DNA from: Flaveria trinervia
Taxonomy: Eukaryota > Streptophyta > Magnoliopsida > Asterales > Asteraceae
Direction: 5' to 3'
Assembly (NCBI GenBank): GCA_025506515.1
Contig: CM046452.1
Location: forward strand, 105,882,551 to 105,946,550
Length of the DNA: 64,000 nucleotides
Position numbers and translations under genes: made by a program. This document shows positions 26,348 to 38,300 of this stretch, piece after piece. Below the pieces are notes generated by a model that made no database searches, was not told the origin of the DNA, and saw only the letters and a list, made by a program, of their open reading frames with translations. Numbering within the stretch: position 1 is the stretch's first letter; each line of letters starts with the position of its first letter.

Positions 26348-29300
26348 CTGCAAGTTGTAAGAGCATAGGTGAGAAAGAAAGATAGATAAAGACTGTAACA
26401 GGTTAAATCTCAAATAATATTTGATCAGATCCAGCCCGCCACAGGTGAGGTGGTCTGAGGCAGTTAAGAAAACGCCTCAACTGGTGAAGCCAGAGATCAT
26501 AAAGCAGGCCAGAGACAACTCTTCAAGTGCTTCCTGTAAAATGAGTACAAGACAGTCCTTGCTAGAATCTAGCGTTGCTGGTCGCCTGAATTGCAACGAA
26601 GTTGCAGGTCACCGGAATAAGGAAGGAAGAAGAGGGAACAAGTACAAGAGAAGATCAAAAATAAAAAGGCAACCAAACTTTAAAATAGTGAGTAGGTTAA
26701 CTTGTTTTTCGCAAGTTTTCTTTTCTACCAACCAATCATACCCGGTAAATCCCACTTATAGGCTATAGCCTAGGTATTGGTAGTGTCTAGGGAGGGTGAG
26801 ATGTAAGCAAACCTTGCCTCTATCCCTAGAGAGAGAGAGGCTGCTTCTAGAGAGACCCCCCGACTGAAGAAGAAACTGCAGAGAAGCATATAACAGATCT
26901 ATATAACAGAGACACACTACCAAGGTTTGTGGAACAAACCATACGCACACTCGAAAGCTAGTTATGGTGAACACATAGTTAATAACATAAATACTGTTAA
27001 GTTGTGGGCTCCGACCCATCTCGGTTGGGGCCAGTATTAACTGAAGACAGAATTAGGAGATTAAGAGGCGGCCGCCCTAAAGCCCAGTTTGCTATTTTAG
27101 GCAAAGAGTGTTAACCCTAATTGTTTAGTTAGTATAAATATATCTCTTGTACTTGTAAAGATTCAAACCTCAATAAGAGAAAACCCTAGTTGCCCCAAGT
27201 GGACGTAGGTTACATACCGTAACCGAACCACTATAAATCTCGTGTCATGTTCTATTGTTGCTAATTTAGCCACCGCCACCGCCGCCGCCACTGCTGCCGC
27301 CGCCACCGCCTCTGCCTAACCCCAATTAGGGTTAAGTCGTCGCCGCCGCCTCCGTATTAGGTTTCCGGCGCCGTCTCAGTTGTTGAGCACTCAGTTTGGA
27401 ATGATGGCTCATGACGGGAGAACAAAGATCGATAAATTTGATGGACATGATTTTGGGTTTTGGAAGATGCAAATTGAGGATCTGTTGTGTCAAAAAAATT
27501 TAATGGCAGCCTTGGATAAGGATAAACCGGCAGATATGACTGATAAAGACCGGAGGACTTTGGACAGGAAAGCAGTTGCTGTCATCAGACTCTCACCAGC
27601 AAAGAATGTTGCGTTCAATATTGTGAAGGAAACTACTACTCATGGTTTGATGAAAGCCATATCGAATATGTACGAGAAGCCATCTGGATCTAATAAGGTA
27701 TTTCTAATCAGACAATTAGTTAACACCAGATTGAAAGAAGGTGGTTCAGTTTCCTCTCATATCAATGATTTCAATACCATTATTTCCCGCTTGTTATCTG
27801 TTGAGATCAAGTTTGATGATTAAGTTTTAGCTTTGTTATTGTTATCTTCGTTGCCTGAAAGTTGGTCAGGGATAGTTACTACACTTAGTTCATGTGGTGC
27901 TACTAAGCTTACCTTTGAAGGGGTCCGTGATTTGATTTTTGGGGAAGACATTAGAAGGAGAAATTCTAGTGAATCATCTAGTTCTCTGTTGAGTACTGAA
28001 GGAAGAGGTAGGGGAAAAGAAAGGGGTAGTAGCAGGGGTCGTTCAAAGTCTAAAAGAAGAAGTCAGTCAAGGCCTAGGAAAGACATCCAGTGTTGGAACT
28101 GCAAAGAACATGGGCATTTCAGAAGCCAATGCCCTAAACCATCTGCTCCTAAAGATAAAAGGGAAGTCAATCTGACCGAAGATAATTCAAATGGCGTTCT
28201 TATTTGTTGTGTTGAAGACTCTACAGAGTCATGGGTCATGGATTCAGAAGCATCATTTCATGCTACATCTAGCACGAAGTCGATGAGGAATCTACGAACA
28301 GGTAACTTTGGTAAAGTTCATTTAGCTAATGATCATGCTCTTGATATCACAGGGATGGGGGACGTTGTGTTGAAGACTCCATTGGGCACCACATGGACCT
28401 TGAAAGATGTTCGGGTCATTCCAAGTCTCAGATAGAAGTTAATTTCTATTGGGCAGTTGGATAGTGAAGGATATGATGTCATGTTTGGTGGGGGACAATG
28501 GAAGGTCGTGAAAGGAAATCTTGTCATTGCCAGAGGTACAAAGAGGGGCACATTGTACATGGTTGAAGTTCCTGTAGATGGGGTAAATGCAGTGACCAGT
28601 GGCCTGAGTCAATCTAACCTGTGGCACCAACGACTCGGTCACATGAGTGAAAAAGGTATGAAAATGCTTGTTTCTAGTAGAAAGCTTCCAGGGTTAAAGT
28701 AGGTCGAATCTGAATTTTGTGAGCCGTGTGTATTCGGGAAAAAGAAGAAGGTGTCTTTTGTGAAGACAGGAAAGCCACCGAAAGCTCAGAAATTGGAGCT
28801 TATTCACACGGATGTTTTCGGACCTACTCCAGTTGCTTCTTTAGGAGTTGCTTACTATTATGCCACTTTCATAGACGATTCGACACGTAAGGTATGGGTC
28901 CACTTTCTTAAAAATAAATTGGTTTAGGGTTTAGGGTTTAGAGTTTAAGGTTTAAGGTTTAGGGTTTAAGGTTTAGGGTTTATTGTGCAAAGAACAATAT
29001 TCGAATGATTTATACAGTCCCGAGCACTCCTCAACAAAATGGGGTCGCTGAACGTATGAACAGAACATTGAATGAAAGAGCCAGAAGTATGATATCAATT
29101 CATGGCTTCCAAAGATGTTCTGGGCAGATGCAATTAATATTGCTGCCTATTTAATTAATCGGGGACCATCTGTTCCGTTAGGCTTCAAGATACTAGAAGA
29201 AAAGTGGAAAGGTGAAGCAGTTAAATTTGGGCATTTGAAAGTATTTAGGTGCAGTGCTTATGATCTAGTGAAAGATGGTGACAAGCTTGATGCTAAAGCC

Positions 29301-32300
29301 AAGAAGTACACTTTCATTGGTTATGGGTTTGATAGTATGGGCTACAGGCTTTGGGACTCTAAAAACAAAAAATTAGTCAAAAGTAAGCATGCTACTTTTA
29401 ATGAGGCTGAGTTATACAAAGATAGAAACACAACCACTTTAGAGGTTCAGAAAGAGCAAGTTGAATTTGATGTTGATGCTCAGAAACAACCAGATCCAGT
29501 TAATGAACCAGAGACGGAAATTGAAGATGATACGGTTCCTGAGTTTGAAGATGGTGATATGGGTGGAGATGAAGAGGCGGTGGAAGCTTCTGATGGTGGG
29601 AGTTTAGATTCTGAAGATGAACAACATCCACAGACTCCAGACCAATCTCATTGGGTCAGAAGATCCACCAGAGTTGCTAAGCAGCCTACCAGGTACAGTC
29701 CTTCAGTTAATTATCTTCTCTTGACTAAGGATGATGAACCAGAAAGTTACTCAGAAGCAGTTGAGTTGAAAGATTCGCTTCAGTGGGAGCATGCAATGCA
29801 GGATGAGATGAACTCTTTGATGAAGAATAATACATGGGTCTTAACTAAGTTTCCACCAGATAAAAGAGTTCTACAGAATAAATGGCTCTACAGAGTTAAG
29901 GAAGACCACAATGGTAACAAACGATACAAAGCAAGATTGGTCGCTAAGGGGTTTCAACAGAAACACGGGGTTGACTACAGTGAGATATTTGCTCCTGTGG
30001 TTAAGATGACTACAATCAGATTGGTGCTTAGTATTGTTGCAGCAGAGAAGTTACATTTGGAGCAGTTGGATGTGAAGACTGCGTTTCTGCATGGTGATCT
30101 AGATGAGACTAATTATATGGCACAACCAGAGGGTTTTCAGGTTAAAGGAAAAGAAAACTTGGTGTGCAAGTTACAGAAAAGTTTATATGGTTTAAAACAG
30201 GCGCCCAGACAGTGGTATTTGAAGTTTGATGGCTTTATGGGCAGAAACGGGTATAGGAGATGTGAGATGGATCACTGTTGCTACCTCAAGAAGTTTAAAA
30301 GTTCTTATATCATTCTTCTCCTTTATGTTGATGATATGCTGATAGCAGGTTCAGATATTGCAGAGATCAACAAGTTGAAGAAACAGTTGTCTGCAGAGTT
30401 TGAAATGAAAGATTTGGGTCCAACTAAGAAGATACTTGGTATGAGCATTACCAGAGATCACAAGAACGATTCTCTAACTTTATCTCAAGAGAAGTACATT
30501 CAGAAGATATTAGAGAAGTTCAGAATGAATGATGAGAAGACTACCAATCGAAGTACACAATTGGCTAGTCATATTAAGCTTTCTAAAGATCAGCCTCCAA
30601 AGACAGAGAAAGACAAGGCCGAGATGGCGAAGGTTCCTTATGCATCGGCTGTGGGCAGTCTCATGTATGCATTGGTATGCACTAGGCCCGATATAGCTCA
30701 CGCAGTGGGAGTTGTCAGCAGGTATATGTCTAATCCGGGGAGAGAACACTGGGAAGCAGTTAAGTGGCTGCTTAGATATTTGAAGGGTACTTCAAAGATG
30801 GCATTATGTTTCACGGGTAGAGATGCTATTCTCAAAGGTTATTCAGATGCTGATTTGGGTGGATGTAAAGAGACCTACAAGAGTACTACAGGGTATGTGT
30901 TCACTATGGGTGATACTGCAATTTGTTGGATGTCTAGGCTCCAAAAGAGCGTGGCACTTTCTACTACAGAGGCTGAGTACATGGCAGCTGCTGAGGCTAG
31001 CAAAGAGCTCGTTTGGTTGAAGAATTTTCTGGGTGAGTTAGGCAGAAAAAACAAAGTATCCGTTGTACTGTGATAATGAAAGTGTTGTTAAACTAGCAAA
31101 GAATCTCTCTCATCATGGGAAGACGAAGCACATTCACATCAGATATCATTTCATCAGAGGGCTAATCAGCAAAGGTACTATTCAGTTAAACAACATCAAG
31201 GGGAACAAGAATCAAGCAGACATGTTTACTAAGTCTGTCACACTGGATAAGCTGAAGCTTTGCAGGGCTTCAGTTGGCCTTCAGGAATAGTTGAGAAGGT
31301 GGGGGTAACTAGGAGGAGTTAAACCAGTTCGGGTTTATTTATAAGTACAAGACAATGCAGTTGAAGACATTTTACGCATCCAGGTGGAAGCAGGTTGAAG
31401 TGTTTGACGCATTCAAGTGGTGGGTTAGAAAAGTTGTCTCGAAGCCCAAGTGGGAGATTGTTAAGTTGTGGGCTCCGACCCATCTCGGTTGGGCCCGGTA
31501 TTAACTGAAGACAGAATTAAGAGATTAAGGGGCGGCCGCCCTAAAGCCCAGTTTGCTATTTTAGGCAAAGAGTGTTAACCCTAATTGTTTAGTTAGTATA
31601 AATATATCTCTTGTACTTGTAAACATTCAACGCCTCAATAAAAGAAAACCCTAGTTGCCCCAAGTGGACGTAGGTTACACACCGTAACCGAACCACTATA
31701 AATCTTGTGTCTTGTTCTATTTTTTTTATTGTTCTCGTGATTGTGTTCGTGTGTTTGAGCTATTTGATCCTAACAAATACCACGCATAGCAGACACATAC
31801 GTATACTAAAACATAAACATACAAAGTCCACTATAAGTTAGGAGAAGTCTAATCCATAGTACATAACCAAGACACATCCACATCCCCTTAAAGTCATTAA
31901 CCTTAATCCAACATCTCCATGAATTCCTATTTTGGACAATGTTTTCAAAGAGGCACCTGTAGCACCCAAGTTAGCTTAGGCCTACCTCTACTCCTCTGAC
32001 AACAAACAGTGGGGGTTTCCATTACCCTAAACGGTGATTTTGTCTTCCTCTCATGACATGCCCAAACCATCTTAATCTCCCCTCTCTCATCCTATCCACT
32101 ATCCTAGCCACTCCTAACTTAGCACTATAAACCTTATTTGTAACCTGGTCTACAATGTGTAAAGTTTGATTTTCTACAGTGTACAGTATAGTCAATCGAC
32201 AACATGACTCGTTCTCTCAAGATCCAAGATAAACAGAATGACCCATTTATGCCGATTATAAATGGAAGTTCCATGATCAGTACTTTAGTCATCCTCCATA

Positions 32301-35300
32301 TACCCAAAAAAACACCCCTCTTTCCCAACCTCCCTCATCTTGTAAAAACAACTTTTTGACCATAACAATTTCTATTTTCCTATATAGTTGCAATCAAACA
32401 TCAAAAGTAAGTAGCTTATTTATATGTCACAATTTTTATTAGTACATATGATCTAAAAGATAAACAATTTCAGGGTCACAATTTCTATTCTCCTATATAG
32501 CTGCAGTCAAACATCAAAATTCAAAAGTAAGTAGCTTATTGATAATGAACTTTTAAGCATGCAACTTATATAACAATAAACTTTTAAGATATTAATTATT
32601 TTTGAGGTCGACATTCTAAAAGAGAAGAAGCAGTTTGTTGTCTCAAAATCTTGTTAATTTCAGAACATTAACTTTCTCCAAATATTGATGTTTTACGGTG
32701 TGACCAGTTTACTAAATCATAATCATAAGTAGTTATATAATGACATGATTTTTAAGCCTAGTTGTGTTTTATATTAGAACTTACAGAAAATGACTGTTTT
32801 ATACAGTTAAAGTTCCAAAAAAAAATATTCATCATGTACTATATATGACTGTTTTATATTAACTTAGAGTACCTGATTATCCCCAACCCCCTTAAGAAGC
32901 TCTGATAATAAATACTCAATCCCTTCATCATCAATGACCAACACCACAGTTTCTGCAGCCTTCTTCGCAAGATTTTGGATATCCTATATATGCATATGAA
33001 GGACAATTTAGCAAGAAAGCAATTATAGAGATCAACAGTGGAGATGCAGTACAATATTGTTAAACACAAAAGTGTAAGCTAATATAAAAGAGTAACCGCC
33101 TATATCAGCATACCGCATGATCATCATCTCCCATTGCAGAGAGCAAGGCAGGAAGAACTGTTGACAGATGAGCATTTAAACCAGCACCTGCCACCTCTGC
33201 AACAGCTCCTAGGGCATGTGCATTAAATGCCCTGTAAAACATGAGTCCGCAAATGATAAGCATCATATACCGAAGTGTCAAAAAAAATAAAAAAAAAACA
33301 AAAAAAAAAACTGGATACTAGGGTGCATACGAGAGAGGAAGATGAACAAGCTTTGGCAGTATATGAGGCAACACAGCTGCAGTCCTGACACTGTTTATAA
33401 TGGGATTTATTTTAGTAATAAATTAGAATTGTTTCCAAAAAAATCAAGAAAGTATAAATATGGTGGTAATGTGTTGTTCCTTTCACCTCAAAATTTGTTT
33501 CAGACCATCGAGGGCAGTCTCTGCCATGTCATCATCTTCCAAAGCATGAAGGAGAGTTGGGACAATTTCATCAATTGCTTGCATTCCAGCACTCTACAGA
33601 AATATATACATGTATAAAAAAAATTCACACTGCTATGTGGTAAATTTCAATTGGAAAGTACTATGAAATGGTACATCCTAGTATCGTTTAAGTAACGGGC
33701 CACACGGGCTAAATAAAGAAAAGTTAAAAAGGAAACAGATTGACCAGGTAAAAAGATGCCAGAACTCCAAATAGTAATTTTCATAAAAAGACCTATAAAT
33801 CATTTTCAACAAAAAAAACAAGATAGATGTTGAAAAGATACAAAGTTTGTAATAGTAGTGGCACTATATCTATCAATAAAAATGTTTTAGAAACCTGGGC
33901 AAGAAGGGTTTTATCGGTCTCACCCTACACAAACAACCAATTTGACCCGCAACCCAACCCGCATGACTCGTCCATTTTGTCACCTTTATAAAATGTGAGT
34001 ACCTTGTACAGAGTACTAAATGCAACCCCAGCAGATTCACGGACCTCAACCATGCTGTAAAAGAAATTAATATATAATATAGAATATAAATCAAAATGGC
34101 ACAAATACTACAATTAACGAAAACAAAAATAAAAAACTATATGTACCTATCACAAAGAGCTGTACGGATGGTGGGAATAAGCTCATCCATGAAACTTAAT
34201 AACTGGCTTCTACCAGCACTAGCCATCACTTCACTCAAACCAGTACATACACCCTGTAAACAAAACAATAAACTAATAACAAATAACTTGTACGAAATTA
34301 ATCAATTGGGTAAAAGAGTAGAATACTTGTCTTCTGCTAGAATCAGGGTCCTTCAAGCCTTGAGATAAAATAGGAATAACCATAGGAAGAACTCTCTCCC
34401 CAAGCTTCCTAACAAGCTCACCCAACGCTCGTCCAGCAGCCTTTAACAAATAATCAAGAATTCAGTTTCCAATATATCTGTATAAATTAAAAAAAAATAC
34501 TAAAACCTTATAGACACGTGTAACAGAAACATAATACCTGTCGCCTTTCAGAGGATGGTGATGCAAGAGAAGTGATAAGGGTATTCATCAAAACTGGCAT
34601 TATCTCCTTTAATGTTTTAGGCGTATTAGCAACTATAGTCTTCCATACATGTAAGGCAGCCTGAAGAAAGAATGCATAAAACAACGTATCAGACATGTTA
34701 ACTTACATATTGGCCCATTCACATATGAGTGGACTGATGTGGTTCTTTACAGCCTCTAAATAGCGTCCACAAATGAAATGGTTTAAAATATAGTTACAGA
34801 ATTGTCAAGTTTACCCATAAATTGTTTTAAGATACCACTGACTTGCAGTGTTTCTATAAAGGAATTTATCAGTAAAATAGGGAAACATGAACTATGAACT
34901 TGGGACAGAGGGTATGGTTAAAAGGGAAACAATTTAAACCATAAATAGAGCAATGGATTGAGATGTCAAAAGTATAATCATGATTTTGTGCACTTGTAAA
35001 AGTTGAAGGGTCAAAGATGAAACTGTGAGAAGAAAATCATAAAGAAACGGCTGAAGATTTTGTTTGATTAAATGTTGTTTGGTAGGATATATGGTAGAGA
35101 TTTGCTTTTGGTTTGTTTCGTTGTAGTAAGAGTGGAACTTGCTTAGGGAGCAAGTTACGTGTTTAGTATAAATAGAGGTTTAGGGTCATTCTATTATGTG
35201 TGTTTTTTCCATAACAATAATCATAGTGCCGTGACTTGAGTTTTGTCACTAAATTCCAGTGTTCCCGTGTGTGATATACGATATTGTGCTAACAAGAAAT

Positions 35301-38300
35301 TCACCTGAAGTGTAATTATAAAGCATAAAACCTCCTAAATCATTTTACTAATGACTATTATTAAAATAGTAAGGTTCTTGTAACATATTTGACAAACTAT
35401 ATACTTTTAAAATCAAATTGCAACCTTTTGTGTAAATCCGACCTAGCTTGTTACACCCCGTTAATCAGACAATAAACATGCATCAAGTAAAAATAATTTG
35501 ACATAAATTATTTATAAAAATATATATTAAATAGTAGAAGAATAAGTGTTTCAGCCTTTCGGGTCAACCAGACCTGCCCATTTCAACATGTCACCCTACC
35601 CACCCAAACAACTGATTCAGCCTCCTCTAGTCCTCTACCCACATTGCAACCAACAATATCATACCTGCCGAACTGAAAGGCTCACATCTGTCCGAACCAT
35701 ATAAAGTGCAGCAAGGACTTCATTACGTTTATCTTTACCAAGTACTTCAATAATGGCACGTCCTTGTGCTTCAGTACTTGCACCTTCGTCATCACTGCCA
35801 CCCTCAAGAAGAGCTTTTCCAGAAGTACCAGCAACCTTATAGAAACAGACTTCAATTAAAAATAAAAACAGGTTCTCAAAGTAATACACTAATAAGAGGA
35901 TAATGTACCTTAAATAATAGATCACCCAAAAGTTCACAGAACTTTGACGGATACGCCAATTATCATTGAATATACCGTCTTCTACCGCTGGAAGAAGTAA
36001 AGGCAGAGACCTGGCAGCAGATTTAGCAAAAAAAAAGTAATAAATCAATAACAGACAGATTTATAGTTATGGTAAAAAAATCACCCGTTTTATGCCAAAC
36101 AATCGAGCAACTTTTTTATTATATCAAACAACTTACGTAATAGCATAATGCTCAACAAGTATGTGCCCAGCACCAAGTGCAGCCTCACGTACAGATTCAT
36201 TTTCATCCGCAAGACCTGATTACAGTTTAAAAATGTGATAGGTTAATATGCTTCAATCTAGTTATAGTGCATAAGTCAAATGTACTATAAATTGAACATT
36301 AAAATGAAACAACCCTAAAATAGACGTAATTTAAAGAAGCACTGGCACACAGAGAAAAAATGAACTTAAAGTTTGGTGGCAAGTTCGACCTACTTACATA
36401 TGAAGGGGTTGATTAAGTTGTCTAATATCTCTAAGTGTCATAATCAATAAATAAAAAGATAGCATATAACGGAGAGAGCTGTAACACCAAAATACATTTT
36501 TGACCTCAAAAAAAGAAGGGCATATTTACACCAAAATAGATTCTGACTGGAACAAAAGACTGGCCTGTTTACACAAAAACACACTTTGACCGTCACTCAA
36601 TTCACCCAACACACTCAAATATGATAAGTTGTCTCCAATAATAAAGATTGTGCTGAAGTCATCTGTAAAATAATCCTTACCATCTAAGATGGATGGTAGC
36701 ACCTGCTGCAAGTAGTTTTGGAACTGCACGCCTAATGATCTTGGCAGATACTACATGAGAAATTATCTTAGGAGTACAACAAGCAAACATACAACTAAAG
36801 TACAAATTCAGAATCAAAGTAACTTGAAACAATTGAAGAAACAGGCTCACCTTGAAAAGTGTCAAATAACCATCACGTACAGGTGCCTTTGGATGAGAGC
36901 AGTTACGTATGATGTCAGGAAGAAGGTTCTCAAAATACTCAGTTCCAAGAGCAGCCAAGACCTAGAAACAGATGTTCTTTAATATTGGTCCAAATAAACA
37001 AATCCCTATAACTGACTTGTTATAGACCGATAGTAATGATATTAACTAAACTCTTAGTAAATACTCATTACGGTAGAAAGACTACACACATGCAAACAAA
37101 TCTCCCTACAACTCTAATAAAAGAGTAACTATGGGTGACAAACTACATTAATTACTAACAATATCATTTAGTTCTCTTTTGGATTATAAATGGTTTTTTA
37201 AAGAATTAAGACAAATATCAATTTAAAAAATATAAATGGTGAGGCTCGCGTCTGGAAAGAATAATTTTCAAGACTTTGTCTCCTATGGTGAACTTTACCT
37301 GTTTGTATTGAAAATAATGGTTAATTCGTTTAAAAGAGTTAATATCATTGTTTTATTACTTATAGTCATTAGTTATAAGTAATTTCAATCATATCTTATC
37401 TTATAATATCATTTTATAATTAATAAATTTTTCAATCATATCATTTTGTATATTCAACCCGTCTAATACACGAGTTCACTAAAGCTAATATATATATACA
37501 CACACACACAATAAAGAGTTAGGAATGTGATTGGAAAAAAAGAAGCTAGATCCTCTCTCAATATATTATTAATAAACAACTACCATTACAGAAAATTATA
37601 ACGAAAGCATGCAAGCTACATAGGATTGTTGGAACTTTGTTTAAATCCATGTGTGGGATTTGACCCACATTGGAACCAAGGAAGAATACTTCCTTACTTA
37701 TAAAGAAAAATCCACTTAGCCATTCGAGGGGATCACCAATTAGGCTAATGTGGATGGGCTATGTGTGTGTATGGTTGGATTAATTATAAAATATAATTAA
37801 TGGTCAAAGATTGCTCTTGGGGTCTCTAAGACCAATAAATTCGTTTTTATATTTTAATACGAATTTTGATTTTTTTAATAATTTTTAATAATGACAGTTA
37901 ATAACTGGTTTGATAGTTAATTCGGTTTAACTGTTTTTGTCAACCTGTATATACAGATATTTTGGGAGATTAAAGATACCAAAAATCTTACACACAAAAA
38001 TTCGTTCTTGGGATTCATTCAAGAAAGGGAGTATAGCGATTTTCGTCAGAATCAAGCATTCGTCTTGATTGATTGTTGTATCCTCAAAACAGATCCGATC
38101 ACCGGAAATTTCTGTTTTAGGACACTGCATTGCATGCCTCAATCTGTGTTTTCTTGTAAACAAATTCGTGTATTCTACAATTCAAGTACGTTTACTATAC
38201 TGTTCTTGTTTGATTCAAAGTTAATAGCATAACTTGTCTATATTTATTTCGAATTCTTGGGTGTAAATCTGTTCATTGATAATTTGTCATAACAAGGATG

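Larger units (their letters stand above)
26995..31775 (+). mobile_element. Degenerate Ty1/copia LTR retrotransposon
   Basis: A 4.8-kb element flanked by the 5-bp duplication AATAC (26990-26994 and 31776-31780). LTRs begin TGTTAAGTTGTG; the 3' LTR ends CCTAACA. The domain order gag, protease, integrase, reverse transcriptase, RNase H is that of copia. It is dead: in-frame stops, a mutated protease site, an integrase gap filled by telomere-like repeats, a frameshift in RNase H, and loss of the 5' LTR end and primer-binding site. A purine tract (AAGTGGGAGAT) precedes the 3' LTR. The two LTRs differ at about a dozen positions over some 265 bp by eye, so the insertion is not recent. Confidence 0.95.
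26348..32872. other. GCN1 intron 47 expanded by nested transposons
   Basis: A 6.5-kb intron between exons ending GDNQ and starting ASIR. It contains, from outside inwards, an RTE-type LINE relic (minus strand) and a Ty1/copia element (plus strand, antisense to GCN1) inserted into it. The rest is ordinary intron DNA, an unassigned reading frame at 26421-26768 and a duplicated 55-bp stretch at 32363-32540. Confidence 0.9.

Noticed and set aside
26756..27019. Minus-strand 87-codon frame across the copia 5' boundary
   Set aside because: It spans the LINE tail, the target duplication and the start of the LTR, so it cannot be a real gene.
35073..35294. Second solo LTR in a GCN1 intron
   Set aside because: The ends look LTR-like but no target duplication matches, so I kept it only as a low-confidence repeat and not as a finding.
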